From Pseudosporangium ferrugineum (GTDB taxonomy: Bacteria > Actinomycetota > Actinomycetes > Mycobacteriales > Micromonosporaceae): DNA of 64,000 nucleotides. Positions 9,320 to 18,567 of the stretch are shown here, piece by piece. The notes below the pieces were generated by a model. The model did not search any database, was not told where the DNA came from, and was given only the letters and a program-made list of their open reading frames with translations. The stretch's first letter is position 1. Every line of letters begins with the position of its first letter. The position numbers were made by a program, and so were the translations under genes. The stretch covers positions 124,001 through 188,000 of the forward strand of contig NZ_PVZG01000002.1 of assembly GCF_003002065.1 (NCBI RefSeq). Reading direction: 5' to 3'.

Positions 9320-9979
9320 CTAGGCTCCGAGCCGGTATCCGACGCGCGGCACCGTGTGGATGAGCGGCGGGTCGCCCAGCTTCTTGCGCAGGGTCATCAC
9401 GGTCACCCGTACGGAATTGGTGAAGGGGTCGGCGTTCTCGTCCCAGGCTTGCTCCAGCAGTTGCTCGGCGCTCACCACCGCCCCGTCCGCGCGCAGCAGC
9501 ACGTGCAGGACCGCGAACTCCTTGGGCGACAGCGCCAGGGGCAGCCCGTCGCGGTAGGCCCGGTGCTGGGCCGGGTCCAGGACGACGCCGTCGTGTTCCA
9601 GCACCGGCCTCGTCGCCCGGCCCGGCCGGCGGCCCAGGGCCTGCACGCGCGCCACCAGCTCGGCGAAGGCGAACGGCTTGGTGAGGTAGTCGTCGGCGCC
9701 GAGGCCCAGCCCCTCGACCCGGTCCCGGATCCCGGCGGCGGCGGTCAGCATCAGCACCCGGGTGTCGCGGTCGGATTCGAGGAGGCGGCGGCACACGGCG
9801 TCGCCGGACAGCCCCGGCATGTCCCGGTCCAGGACGGCCACCTCGTACTGGTTCGTGAGCACCCGTTCCAGGGCGCTGGCCCCGTCGTACACGACGTCGA
9901 CCGCCATGGCGAACCCCCGTAGCCCCTCGGCGACGGTGTCCGCCAGGACCCGCTGATCGTCCGCCATCAGCACCCGCAT
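9320..9979 (-). CDS. OmpR/PhoB-family response regulator
   Basis: A 219-aa regulator: receiver domain with phospho-acceptor Asp in VAVLDRDMPG and Lys in YLTKPF, then an OmpR-type winged helix ending TLRKKLGDPPLIHTVPRVGYRL. The start is ATG 9979 (MRVLMADDQ), preceded by GGGAGG about ten bases upstream; a longer upstream reading lacks receiver homology. It is first in an operon with the kinase. The lipoprotein/efflux genes downstream are the likely targets. Confidence 0.92.
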   Translation of the reverse strand: MRVLMADDQRVLADTVAEGLRGFAMAVDVVYDGASALERVLTNQYEVAVLDRDMPGLSGDAVCRRLLESDRDTRVLMLTAAAGIRDRVEGLGLGADDYLTKPFAFAELVARVQALGRRPGRATRPVLEHDGVVLDPAQHRAYRDGLPLALSPKEFAVLHVLLRADGAVVSAEQLLEQAWDENADPFTNSVRVTVMTLRKKLGDPPLIHTVPRVGYRLGA

Positions 9980-10118
9980 GACAGGTGATCCTCCCCAGAC
10001 CGCATGCCGCAGGATCGCACAGGCGCCATAAAGGCTGCATAAACGCCCTTTCCAGCCCGGCGCGCCGCCCGCCGGTGGAGGCGTTCGCACGGGCCCCGCG
10101 AGGCTCTAAGCTGCATGC

Positions 10119-11351
10119 GTGGGCGGGCCGGAGGGGATTGCGGACGACGTGCGGTTGCTGCGGCTCCAGGCCGTCACCGACACGGCGCTGTCCCGGCTCG
10201 CCGTGGCGGACCTGCTCGACGAGCTGCTGGAGCGGGTCACCGATCTGCTCGACGCGGACACCGCGGCCATCCTGCTCATGGACGCCCATTCCCGGCAGCT
10301 GGTCGCGACCGCGGCCAAGGGCCTGGAGGAGGAGGTCCGCGCGGGGTTCCGGGTGTCGGTCGGCCGCGGTTTCGCCGGCCGGGTGGCCGCGACCCGGCGA
10401 CCGGTGGTCATCGCCGACGTCACCCCGGACGACGTGGTGAACCCGATCCTGCTGGACAAGGGCATCCGGTCGCTGCTCGGCGTGCCGATGATGGCCGACG
10501 GTGAGGTCGTCGGCGTGCTGCACATCGGCAGCCTGTCGCCGCGGGTGTTCACCGCCGACGACGTGCAGCTGATGCAGCTGGTCGCCGACCGGGCCAGCCT
10601 CGCGGGACAGATCCGCTCGCACAAGCTCGACCAGTCCGCCGCCCTGGCCCTGCAACGCAGCCTCCTGCCCGCCACGCTGCCCCGGATCGAGGGGGTGGAC
10701 CTGGCGGCGCGCTATGTGCCGGGGCACGCGTACGGCATCGGCGGCGACTGGTACGACGTCTTCACTCTGCCCTCGGGCTGGCTGGGCGTGGTGATCGGCG
10801 ACGTCTCCGGGCACGGGCTGCCCTCGGCCGTGGTGATGGGCCGCATCCGCAGTGCGCTGCGGGCGTACGCGCTGGTGTGCGACGATCCCGCCGAGGTGCT
10901 GACCCTGCTGGACCGCAAGGTGCACCACTTCGAGACGGGCGTGCTGACCACCGCCCTGTACGCGATGATCTCGCCGGACCGGGAGACGGTCCGGCTGTCC
11001 TCGGCCGGTCACCTGCCCCCGATCCTGGCCGCGCCGGACGGCCCGGGCGTGGTGCTCGACATTCCGGTCGGGCCGCCGCTCGGCGTCGGGCGCCCGTCCA
11101 TCGGCCGGCGGACGGCGACGGTGGCGTTCCCCGCGGGCGGCCTGTTCGTCTGCTACACCGACGGGCTGGTGGAGCACCGGGGCGAGGTCATCGACGAGGG
11201 GATCGGGCGGCTCGCCGACGCGGTGCGCCACGCCGGCGCCGACGCGGTGTGCGGCACGATCATGAGCCGTACGGCGAGCGAGCTGCCGACCGACGACATC
11301 GCCCTGCTGGTCGTCCGACGCCCTTTTGTCGAGTGCAACAAAAGTTCATAG
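10119..11351 (+). CDS. GAF-PP2C (SpoIIE-like) serine phosphatase
   Basis: A 410-aa cytoplasmic protein. An N-terminal GAF domain (about residues 15-170) is followed by a SpoIIE/RsbU-type PP2C domain with metal-binding motifs GGDWYDVF and VIGDVSGHG, and LLFVCYTDGLVE-like and TDDIALLV motifs near the end. Such proteins dephosphorylate anti-anti-sigma factors in partner-switching stress pathways. GTG start at 10119 lies about 12 bases after a TAAGCT -10-like sequence, so it may be leaderless. No partner genes lie adjacent. Confidence 0.88.
   Translation: MGGPEGIADDVRLLRLQAVTDTALSRLAVADLLDELLERVTDLLDADTAAILLMDAHSRQLVATAAKGLEEEVRAGFRVSVGRGFAGRVAATRRPVVIADVTPDDVVNPILLDKGIRSLLGVPMMADGEVVGVLHIGSLSPRVFTADDVQLMQLVADRASLAGQIRSHKLDQSAALALQRSLLPATLPRIEGVDLAARYVPGHAYGIGGDWYDVFTLPSGWLGVVIGDVSGHGLPSAVVMGRIRSALRAYALVCDDPAEVLTLLDRKVHHFETGVLTTALYAMISPDRETVRLSSAGHLPPILAAPDGPGVVLDIPVGPPLGVGRPSIGRRTATVAFPAGGLFVCYTDGLVEHRGEVIDEGIGRLADAVRHAGADAVCGTIMSRTASELPTDDIALLVVRRPFVECNKSS
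11323..11344. repeat. inverted repeat across 3' end of phosphatase gene
   Basis: CTTTTGT (11323-11329) and ACAAAAG (11338-11344) form a 7-bp inverted repeat around an 8-base loop. The repeat overlaps the last codons of the upstream gene. It could be a weak terminator or an operator for the following secreted-protein gene. The AT-rich arms stand out locally, but nothing decides between these roles. Confidence 0.35.
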
Positions 11352-11388
11352 CTTCTTCATGAAAGTTGTGGACTTCCCGACACAAGGC

Positions 11389-11397
11389 GCCTAGCGT
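11389..11397 (+). promoter_or_regulatory. candidate -10 region (GCCTAGCGT)
   Basis: TAGCGT at 11392-11397 fits the actinobacterial TAG-type -10. The same nonamer GCCTAGCGT recurs upstream of the ESX-locus gene at 31139 and of the ammonia-lyase at 58445. No good -35 at 16-18 bp is evident. The distance to ATG 11458 is about 60 bases. Confidence 0.4.
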
Positions 11398-11457
11398 CCC
11401 AGGCATCGATGGTCGTCGACTTCCGGTCCCGGCCGTGCTGTGCCTGCGGAGCGCACG

Positions 11458-14400
11458 ATGAAAAGTCTGATGCACCCCCGTCCCCGGGCGGCCCTGTTGC
11501 TGGGCGCCGCCACCCTCCTCGCCGTCCTCCTCCCCGCCCTGCCCGCGGAGGCCGCCGTGCCGCCGCAGGAGCCCGGCGTCACCCTGCGGACCTACGACCT
11601 GCAGGTGTCACGCGACACGATCTGCACCCTCAAGCCCGGCCAGACCCCCAACGTCGACAAGCTCATGCCGGCGATCAACTGGACCACCGCGGCCGACTTC
11701 GGCTTCGAGGACCGCTTCCAGGCGGAGGTGATCGGCAACGTCGCCATCCCCACCGCCGGCACGTACGCCTTCCGCCTCACCAGCGACGACGGTTCCCGGC
11801 TGCAGATCGACGACACGACCGTGATCAACCACGACGGTGCGCACGGTGCCACCTCCATGGAGGGCAGCGTCTCCCTCACCACCGGCTACCACGGCCTGCG
11901 CATCGACTACTTCGAGCGCGACGGCGGACAGCAGCTCACCCTCGAATGGCGTCCGCCCGGCGCGAGCGCGTTCGTGGTCGTGCCCACCTCCGTGCTGAGC
12001 ACCGATTCCGGCGTGGTGCGGGTGACCGCGCCCGGGCGCAAGGAGTGCGAGGCCTCGGGCGACAGCCCCGGCGACGGCCTGCCGCTCACCTCGGTGCACC
12101 CCGGCTACACGCTCACCAACCTGCGGCCGAACGGCTTCCAGCCACAGGTGAGCGCGATGGACTGGTTCCCGGACGGGCGCCTGGCGATCGCCACCTGGGG
12201 CGGCAGCGACACGGTCGCCGGTGAGGTGTACGTCCTCAGCGGCGTCACCGGCGCCACGTCGCCGAGCCAGGTCACGTACAAGCGGATCGCGACCGGCCTG
12301 CGCGAGCCGATGGGCCTGAAGATCGTCGACGGCCGGATCTACGTCTCGCAGAAGCACGAGCTGACCGAGCTCAACGACACCACCGGCGACGGGGTCATCG
12401 ACCAGTACCGCCGGGTCGCGACGTGGCCCTTCGACGGCAACTTCCACGAGTTCGCCTTCGGCCTGCTCTACAAGGACGGCTACTTCTACCTGAACCTGTC
12501 CGTCTCCATCGACCTCGGCGGTGCCACCACCCAGCCGCAGGGGTCGCCCAACCGGGGCACCAGCCTGAAGATCAACCGTACGACCGGAGCGGTCGAGTAC
12601 GTCGCCGGCGGACTGCGCACGCCGGACGGCATCGGCTGGGGGCCGGAGGGCGACATCTTCGTCACCGACAACCAGGGCGGCTGGCTGCCGGCCTCGAAGC
12701 TGGTGCAGATCAAGCCCAACCGCTTCTTCCACCACTACACCAACCCCGACGGCCCGTTCGACGCCCAGCCGGTCACCCAGCCGGTGCTGTGGCTGCCGCA
12801 GAACGAGATCGCCAACTCGCCCAGCACCCCGCTCATGCTCGACACCGGACCGTACGCGGGCCAGATGCTCTTCGGCGACGTCACGTACGGCGGCGTGCAG
12901 CGGGCGTACCTGGAGAAGGTCAACGGCCAGTACCAGGGCGCGGTCTTCCGCCTCACCCAGGGACTCGAGATGGGCGTGCTGCGCCTCAGCCAGGGCCCGG
13001 ACGGCGCGCTCTACGCCGGCGGCCTCGGCGCCGGCGGCAACTGGGGCCAGGAGGGCAAGCTCACGTACGGGCTGCAGAAGCTCACGCCCAACGGCACCAG
13101 CGTCTTCGACATCAAGGCGATGCGGGCGATCGCGGGCGGCTTCGAACTCGAGTACACCCAGCCCGTGTCGGCCACCACCGCCGCCCAGCTGGCCGCCCGC
13201 TACCGGGCCGAGCAGTGGCGCTACGTGCCGACCCCGGCGTACGGCGGCCCCAAGGTCGACGAGGAGACGCTGCAGGTGGCGTCGGCGACCCTGTCCGCGG
13301 ACCGGCTCAAGGTGACCCTCAAGCTCAACGGGCTCAAGCCGGGCCGGGTCGTGCACGTACGTTCGCCGCGGCCCTTCACCTCGACGAGCGGCTCGTCGCT
13401 GTGGAGCACCGAGGCGTGGTACACGCTGAACAGCCTCGCCGACGGCACGACGCTGCGCACCGACCGGGTCGAGGCGGAGAACGCCGGCCTCAGCGGCACC
13501 GCCGGCGTGGCCACCGACCACAGTGGATACACCGGCACCGGGTTCGTCGCCGGCTACGGTTCGGCGGGCGCGGCGACCACGTTCAGCGTCGACGTGCCGT
13601 CGGCCGGCTCGTACCCGGCCACCCTGCGGTTCAGCAACGGTCCCAACCCGTCCGCGGGCGCCAAGACCGTGAGCCTGTACGTCAACGGCACCAAGCTGCG
13701 GCAGATCAGCCTCGCCGACACCGGCAACTGGGACACCTGGGCGACGAGGACCGACTCCGTGACCCTGCGGGCCGGCGGCAACACGATCGCGTACAAGGTG
13801 GACAGTGGCGACATCGGGCACGTCAACCTCGACAGCCTGACGATCGGCACCGGGGGGACCGCCGCGGCGCCGCGTACCGGCACGATCACCGGCATCGGCG
13901 GCAAGTGCCTGGACGTCTCGAACGCCGGCACCGCCGACCGTACGAAGATCCAGCTGCACACCTGCAACAACAGCTCGGCGCAGAGCTGGACCCGCGACGG
14001 TGACGCGCTGCGGGCCCTCGGCAAGTGCCTGGACATCGACAACGGCGGCACCGCCGACGGCACCAAGGTGCAGCTCTACACCTGCAACAACAGCGCCGCG
14101 CAGGTGTGGCAGCCGCAGGCCAACGGCTCGCTGCTCAACCCGCAGTCGGGCAAGGTCCTGGACGTCGCCGGCGGGGCCACCGCCGACGGCACCCAGGTGC
14201 AGATCTGGGGCTGGGCCGACGTCGCCCAGCAGAAGTGGACCCACAACGGCACCAGCAGGGTCACCCTCTTCGACGGCGGCACCCTCGCGGGCTTCCAGAA
14301 CGCCGACGGCAGCGCGCCGACGTGGCCGGTCTCCGGCGGCTCGGCCGAGGTGCTCGGCGGCGACCTGCGCACCAAGCAGACCTTCGGCGACTTCAAGCTG

Positions 14401-14835
14401 CACGCCGAGTTCTGGCTGCCCGACCTGCCGGCCGACGTGACCGGTCAGGCCCGCGCGAACAGCGGCATCTACCTGCAGGACCGTTACGAGCTGCAGGTGC
14501 TCGACACGTACGGCAAGGCCACCCTCGCCGACAACGAGTGCGCGGCCATCTACCAGAAGCGGGCACCCTCGGCGAACGCGGGCACCGCACCGGAGACCTG
14601 GCAGACCTACGACGTCACCTTCCGCGCGGCCCGCTACGACGGCACCACCAAGACCGAGGACGCCCGCGTCACCGTGGTCTGGAACGGCACGACGGTGCAC
14701 AACAACGTGGCCATCGACGGCCCCACCGGCGCGGGAGCCGCCGAGGGACCGAACTTCCTGCCGATCCGGCTCCAGGACCACGGCGACCCCGGAGCGAACG
14801 TACGGTATCGCAACATCTGGATCGAGCCGGCGTAA
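11458..14835 (+). CDS. secreted PA14/beta-propeller/lectin/DUF1080 protein
   Basis: A 1125-aa secreted protein. In order: signal peptide (residues 1 to about 33), PA14-like domain (about 45-170, TAADFGFEDRFQAEV), a six-bladed sorbosone-dehydrogenase-like propeller (about 190-620, DGIGWGPEGDIFVTDNQGG), a CBM6/35-like module (about 665-790, VEAENAGLSG), a ricin-B lectin with QxW repeats (AQSW, AQVW, QQKW), and a C-terminal DUF1080/3-keto-disaccharide hydrolase-like domain (about 935-1125, NSGIYLQDRYELQVLD). A polysaccharide or glycoside target outside the cell is likely. The chosen ATG has a weak GGAG upstream; ATG 11440 in frame is an alternative. Confidence 0.85.
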   Translation: MKSLMHPRPRAALLLGAATLLAVLLPALPAEAAVPPQEPGVTLRTYDLQVSRDTICTLKPGQTPNVDKLMPAINWTTAADFGFEDRFQAEVIGNVAIPTAGTYAFRLTSDDGSRLQIDDTTVINHDGAHGATSMEGSVSLTTGYHGLRIDYFERDGGQQLTLEWRPPGASAFVVVPTSVLSTDSGVVRVTAPGRKECEASGDSPGDGLPLTSVHPGYTLTNLRPNGFQPQVSAMDWFPDGRLAIATWGGSDTVAGEVYVLSGVTGATSPSQVTYKRIATGLREPMGLKIVDGRIYVSQKHELTELNDTTGDGVIDQYRRVATWPFDGNFHEFAFGLLYKDGYFYLNLSVSIDLGGATTQPQGSPNRGTSLKINRTTGAVEYVAGGLRTPDGIGWGPEGDIFVTDNQGGWLPASKLVQIKPNRFFHHYTNPDGPFDAQPVTQPVLWLPQNEIANSPSTPLMLDTGPYAGQMLFGDVTYGGVQRAYLEKVNGQYQGAVFRLTQGLEMGVLRLSQGPDGALYAGGLGAGGNWGQEGKLTYGLQKLTPNGTSVFDIKAMRAIAGGFELEYTQPVSATTAAQLAARYRAEQWRYVPTPAYGGPKVDEETLQVASATLSADRLKVTLKLNGLKPGRVVHVRSPRPFTSTSGSSLWSTEAWYTLNSLADGTTLRTDRVEAENAGLSGTAGVATDHSGYTGTGFVAGYGSAGAATTFSVDVPSAGSYPATLRFSNGPNPSAGAKTVSLYVNGTKLRQISLADTGNWDTWATRTDSVTLRAGGNTIAYKVDSGDIGHVNLDSLTIGTGGTAAAPRTGTITGIGGKCLDVSNAGTADRTKIQLHTCNNSSAQSWTRDGDALRALGKCLDIDNGGTADGTKVQLYTCNNSAAQVWQPQANGSLLNPQSGKVLDVAGGATADGTQVQIWGWADVAQQKWTHNGTSRVTLFDGGTLAGFQNADGSAPTWPVSGGSAEVLGGDLRTKQTFGDFKLHAEFWLPDLPADVTGQARANSGIYLQDRYELQVLDTYGKATLADNECAAIYQKRAPSANAGTAPETWQTYDVTFRAARYDGTTKTEDARVTVVWNGTTVHNNVAIDGPTGAGAAEGPNFLPIRLQDHGDPGANVRYRNIWIEPA

Positions 14836-14840
14836 CCGGT

Positions 14841-14874
14841 CAGGGGGCGCGCACCCGTCGGTGCGCGCCCCCTG
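14841..14874. terminator. bidirectional intrinsic-type terminator
   Basis: A perfect 15-bp stem (14841-14855 with 14860-14874) has a 4-base CGTC loop. It lies between the convergent secreted-protein and nucleotidyltransferase genes. No U-tract follows, as is common in GC-rich actinobacteria. Confidence 0.85.
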
Positions 14875-14877
14875 GCG

Positions 14878-15486
14878 TCACGCGGACCGCAGCCGGGCCC
14901 GCCACGGATGCCCGGGATCGACCAGGCCGAGCGTGGCGTCGAGCCAGCCGCGTTCGGCCCGGGACAGCAGGGGCAGCACCCCGGTGAAGTCGGCCTCGTC
15001 CTTGTCCCGGGCGTGCTTCGCCTTGAACAGCAACACCACTTCGATGCCCAGGTACGGGATCCCGTCGCCGTCGCGCCGGACGACCTCCCGGTAGGGCCGC
15101 CGGATCCGCTGCTCGTCCCGCCGGCAGATCCACACGTCCCCGTCGTGCGGCTCGCGGAAGACGTCGAAGCGCCACCGCCGCGCGGCCGGGTCCCAGGCCC
15201 ACGTCTGATGCGAGTCGCCGGCCGGCGCCGCGCCGGTCATCGGCACGAGGGCGCCGTCGCCCGCCGGCACCCAGAACTCCAACTCGGGAAACAGCGGCGG
15301 CAGCAGCGCGAACTGCCCGGCCGGCACGCCGATCTCCACGTCCTCGTGGGCCCGGGTCCGCTCGCCGCGATGGAGGTCGACGGCCCAGCCGCCCGCGACG
15401 TACCAGGTGAGCCGCGCGTCCCGGAGCCGCCCGGCGAGCTCACGGGGATGCCAGGCGTCCCACGCCTCGATGTCAGGATGCTCCAC
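14878..15486 (-). CDS. nucleotidyltransferase (aminoglycoside adenylyltransferase-like)
   Basis: A 202-aa soluble protein with the polymerase-beta-like fold signature YVAGGWAVDLHRGERTRAHEDVEIGV. It resembles ANT(2'')/LinB-type nucleotidyltransferases and the amino-acid-like NTP transferase group. The usual DxD metal site appears as HEDVEIG, so one acidic residue may be shifted or replaced. Such genes are common in actinomycetes and often are not resistance genes. GTG start at 15486. Antibiotic modification is possible but unproven. Confidence 0.7.
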   Translation of the reverse strand: MEHPDIEAWDAWHPRELAGRLRDARLTWYVAGGWAVDLHRGERTRAHEDVEIGVPAGQFALLPPLFPELEFWVPAGDGALVPMTGAAPAGDSHQTWAWDPAARRWRFDVFREPHDGDVWICRRDEQRIRRPYREVVRRDGDGIPYLGIEVVLLFKAKHARDKDEADFTGVLPLLSRAERGWLDATLGLVDPGHPWRARLRSA

Positions 15487-15604
15487 ACCACCGACCCTAT
15501 GCGGCCCGCCTCCGCTCAGGTCTCACGCGCCGCCCCGGCCTCCGCCTGCCGTGGCCTCGCGCCGTCCCGGGCCGCGCGCCGCGTCGTGCCGGGCCGCGCG
15601 TTGC

Positions 15605-15775
15605 TCAGCCGAACGCCTCCCGGGCGAGCGCGACCACCACCGTCACCGCTCCGGTGGCGATGATCGTCGTACTGGTGACGCGCACGAATCGGGTGTCGGC
15701 GGAGGCGGGAGCCTCCAGGGCTGCCAGGACCACCCCGACACACGCGGACAGGGCGAATACCACGATGGCGATCAT
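15605..15775 (-). CDS. small two-helix membrane protein
   Basis: A 56-aa peptide with two hydrophobic segments (IAIVVFALSACVGVVLAALE and TTIIATGAVTVVVALA) joined by a short polar linker. The start MIAIVV is chosen because it begins directly at the first membrane helix; an upstream start at 15844 would add 23 residues. The ribosome site is weak. No family recognised. It sits alone between two unrelated genes, so expression is uncertain. Confidence 0.45.
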   Translation of the reverse strand: MIAIVVFALSACVGVVLAALEAPASADTRFVRVTSTTIIATGAVTVVVALAREAFG

Positions 15776-15892
15776 GGTCACCGCTTCGCAGGAGAGGACG
15801 GTTCCGCCCCACGATGCCCGAGGCGCTGCCCCGTACGGAAGCAACGAGGGCTGACCACCACATGAACTTGCGATGATTCCGCGGCCCGGCGG

Positions 15893-16567
15893 TCACGGTC
15901 GTGGACAGGTCAGCCCCGCGACGAGAACGTCCAGCGTCTCGCTGACGGCCGCGTCCCTCTCCTCCGGGGTCAGGTAGGGCAGGAGATCGAGAAACATGAT
16001 CGCCAGTCCGTGTACGGCGGCCCAGCTCGCCATCACCGCCCGGTTCGTGTCCGCCGGATGCAGGCAGCCGGCCCCCACGAGCCGGTCGAGCGCGCGCAGC
16101 AGGTGGAACTCCGGCTTCGGCCGATCGTCATCGTGATCGGTTCCGGTCGCCTCCTCGGGCACACCGGGAACGCCGATGCCGGTCGGGTCGCCGCCCATCG
16201 CGGTGCGGAACAACCCCGGCTCGGTCAGGGCGAAATGGAGGTAGGCCCGGCCGACCTCGCGCAGGTACGTCTTCGCCGCCTCCGCGGGATCGGCCGGTTC
16301 GTCCGGCGCCGCGGCCTCCAGGTAGGCGTCCATGGCTGCGGCCATGTCGCCCAGCGCCCGGTCCGCGACCGCTTTCTTGAGTGCGGTCAGGGTCGCGAAG
16401 TGCCCGTACGCGGAGTTCGGCGCGACGCCGACGATCCTGGCGACCTCCCGCAGGACGACCGCCTGCGGGCCGCCCTCGCGGGCCACGCCGATGCCCGCCG
16501 TGATCAGGGCGGCGCGCAGGTCGCCGTGGTGATAGGTGGCGCGGGTGCGGGGGCGTTTCTCGACCAT
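15893..16567 (-). CDS. TetR-family regulator
   Basis: A 224-aa protein with an N-terminal HTH (YHHGDLRAALITAGI, then VGVAPNSAYGHF) and a helical ligand domain of the TetR_C_33/WHG type. It is divergent from a DUF2306 membrane protein, with 153 bp between starts, and probably controls that gene and itself. ATG start at 16567. The ligand is unknown. Confidence 0.85.
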   Translation of the reverse strand: MVEKRPRTRATYHHGDLRAALITAGIGVAREGGPQAVVLREVARIVGVAPNSAYGHFATLTALKKAVADRALGDMAAAMDAYLEAAAPDEPADPAEAAKTYLREVGRAYLHFALTEPGLFRTAMGGDPTGIGVPGVPEEATGTDHDDDRPKPEFHLLRALDRLVGAGCLHPADTNRAVMASWAAVHGLAIMFLDLLPYLTPEERDAAVSETLDVLVAGLTCPRP

Positions 16568-16720
16568 CGTTGAATCCTGGCATGCCGGTGGGGCACGCGA
16601 GTCGCCACGGGTTGACGCCCGGAGCGCCCGGCCGCAATACTCACACTGTCCAGATTGCCGAACCGGTCGTCCTGCGCCTCCGGCGCGGACCGTTTCCCCG
16701 GCCGAAAGTGGGTACCCCGA

Positions 16721-17476
16721 ATGGTCACGTCCTCGAAGATCCGGCCGCCGAGCTCCCGGTCCGGTTCCCGGGTGAGCTGGACCGTCATCACGCTGATCTC
16801 GCTGGCGATCGCCGGCTACTTCGTCGGTCAGTACGCGACCGGCAGCCTCCGGGACCTCGGCGCCGAGGAGGTCGGCCTCGCCTCGACCTACGCGAACCGG
16901 CCCGTGGTGGCCCAGGTCGCGTTCTACGTCCACATAGTCTCGGCCGGCCTCGCCCTCGCCGTGGGCCCGTTCTCGTTCGCGAGGATGATCCGCCGCCGCT
17001 ACCTCGGCCTGCACCGCTGGATCGGACGCGGCTACCTGATCGCCGTCGCGCTCGCCGCCGTGTCCGGCTTCGTGATGGCGTTCTTCAACTCCGCCGGCTT
17101 CGTCGGTTTCTTCGGCTTCGGCACCCTCGCAGTGCTCTGGGGCTGGACGTCCTACCGCGGGTACCGTGCCGTCCGCGCCCGTGACCTCGCCGGCCACCAG
17201 GCATGGATGATCCGCAGCTTCGCCCTCACCTTCGCGGCGCCCACCCTGCGGCTCTGGCTCGGCATCCTGATCGGCGTCCAGTTGCTGGCCGGCCGCGGCG
17301 CCGGGACGGACCCGGACGAGCTCGTGCGCAACGCGTACGCGGCCGTGCCGTTTCTCTGCTGGCTCCCGAACATCGTCGTGGCCGAACTCCTGATCCGCCG
17401 CCGCAACCTTCCCGGCCTCCGCTTCTCCCCATCGCCCACGGCACGCCGGATGTCGCAGGCGGTGGCCGGAGCGTGA
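16721..17476 (+). CDS. DUF2306 membrane protein
   Basis: A 251-aa integral membrane protein with about six hydrophobic helices. It has the family hallmarks HRWIGRGYLIAV and HQAWMIRSFALTFAAPTLR, whose His and Arg residues line the membrane. Function of DUF2306 proteins is not established. ATG 16721 is chosen because residues before the first helix are basic and short; an upstream start would add about 22 residues. Divergent from a TetR gene, which suggests ligand-induced expression. Confidence 0.8.
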   Translation: MVTSSKIRPPSSRSGSRVSWTVITLISLAIAGYFVGQYATGSLRDLGAEEVGLASTYANRPVVAQVAFYVHIVSAGLALAVGPFSFARMIRRRYLGLHRWIGRGYLIAVALAAVSGFVMAFFNSAGFVGFFGFGTLAVLWGWTSYRGYRAVRARDLAGHQAWMIRSFALTFAAPTLRLWLGILIGVQLLAGRGAGTDPDELVRNAYAAVPFLCWLPNIVVAELLIRRRNLPGLRFSPSPTARRMSQAVAGA

Positions 17477-17555
17477 GGGTCGCTGCGCGACCGCCGTCCC
17501 CATGAGACAGACGCGGGATCCGGTTCGGAGGGGGCGTGCCGATGCGGGGCGGCGA

Positions 17556-17561
17556 TAGAAT
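17556..17561 (+). promoter_or_regulatory. -10 element of the 17609 gene
   Basis: TAGAAT at 17556-17561 matches the actinobacterial -10 consensus. It lies about 48 bases before ATG 17609, leaving room for a 5' UTR with a GAGGAGG ribosome site. No clear -35 is present. Confidence 0.45.
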
Positions 17562-17608
17562 CGTCAGTCCGGGTGGCCGGCAGAGTGTCCGGTGCTGAGG
17601 AGGACCCG

Positions 17609-18337
17609 ATGACCCCTCGACCGTGTACGGACGGCACCCTGCGGCACCTGTCCGTGGACCTCGACGACGCCCCCGGCGGGGACGGCGGAATGACGGGCTA
17701 CACGCTGTGCTCCTCGCCGGAACGGCACATCTGGGGCACCGACCAGTGGGCGATCGACGTCGCGTACGACATGTATCTCAGCGACACGTGCATCGACATC
17801 GCCTCGCTGCCGCCGTGCGAGGAGTGCCTGCGGGTGGCGGAGCTGCTGGCCGGCCCCGGCGACCCGCCGCCGCTGCACGTGCGGCCGCGCCGGCCGGACT
17901 TCGCCACCGGCTTCACCGGCGACGAGATCCGGAGCCTCCTGCGCACCGACCTCGCCACCGGCGCCTCGTCCGGCCGGCACGCCGCCGTCCACCTCCTCGG
18001 CTTCACCGCGATCCCGGACCAGCCGGGCTTCGGCGACCTCGTGCGGATCCTGGACCTGGTGTGGGACATGGGCGACACCGTACGGATGGGACAGGTCACC
18101 GACTGGGCCGCGGTGGTCGCCTTCGCCGCGACCGCCGACGTCCCGGACCGGGACCGCCGGCTGATCGCCGTGGCCGCGAGCCTCGCCGGCGGCCCCCCGG
18201 TATCCCTGGAAGCAGCCGTCAACCTCTACGCCGACGCCCCGGCGGCCCGCCGCGTCATCGAAGCGGTCGCGATCGCCACCGGCCACGGCGACCGCTGGGA
18301 CCTCATCGAGAAGCCGCCGCAGGCCCCGCGATCCTGA
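17609..18337 (+). CDS. hypothetical protein with Cys/His motif
   Basis: A 242-aa cytoplasmic protein starting at ATG 17609 after a strong GAGGAGG. The N-terminal 80 residues contain YTLCSSPERHIWG, then a Cys in SDTCIDI and PPCEECL. This spacing looks like a small zinc site similar to short actinomycete domains with CxxC. The remainder is acidic and helical, with no family I recognise. It is isolated. The following 329 bp hold no conventional gene. Confidence 0.7.
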   Translation: MTPRPCTDGTLRHLSVDLDDAPGGDGGMTGYTLCSSPERHIWGTDQWAIDVAYDMYLSDTCIDIASLPPCEECLRVAELLAGPGDPPPLHVRPRRPDFATGFTGDEIRSLLRTDLATGASSGRHAAVHLLGFTAIPDQPGFGDLVRILDLVWDMGDTVRMGQVTDWAAVVAFAATADVPDRDRRLIAVAASLAGGPPVSLEAAVNLYADAPAARRVIEAVAIATGHGDRWDLIEKPPQAPRS

Positions 18338-18567
18338 TCGCTCGCGTGTCCCCGCGGCCCTGTGGAGTGCGCGGTCCGGCGGCGACGGGGGTCGCACCGG
18401 CACGACGCGGCGTCCGCTTCGTCGGCATCCGGGTGGGCGCGATGGGAGATTGCGTGTCCCTCTGCGGGATGACGAGTGGAATGTGCGATTCTCGGTCGCG
18501 GTGCTTTAGCATCCAACAGTTGCTCGGACGGGGACCGCGAGGCCGGTCCAGCCTGGAGGGAGATGTC

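Noticed and set aside
8211..11231. Long minus-strand frame spanning the two-component genes and the phosphatase
   Set aside because: It runs across three real genes with recognised domains in other frames, and its product is Arg/Pro/Ala-rich without motifs.
11608..14781. Open frame of over 1000 codons opposite the secreted lectin-type gene
   Set aside because: It is a shadow caused by third-position GC bias. Its translation is low-complexity and lacks motifs, whereas the plus-strand product has clear domains.
14878..15486. Definite antibiotic-resistance gene
   Set aside because: The nucleotidyltransferase signature is present, but the metal-binding acids are not clearly canonical and such genes are common without a resistance role.
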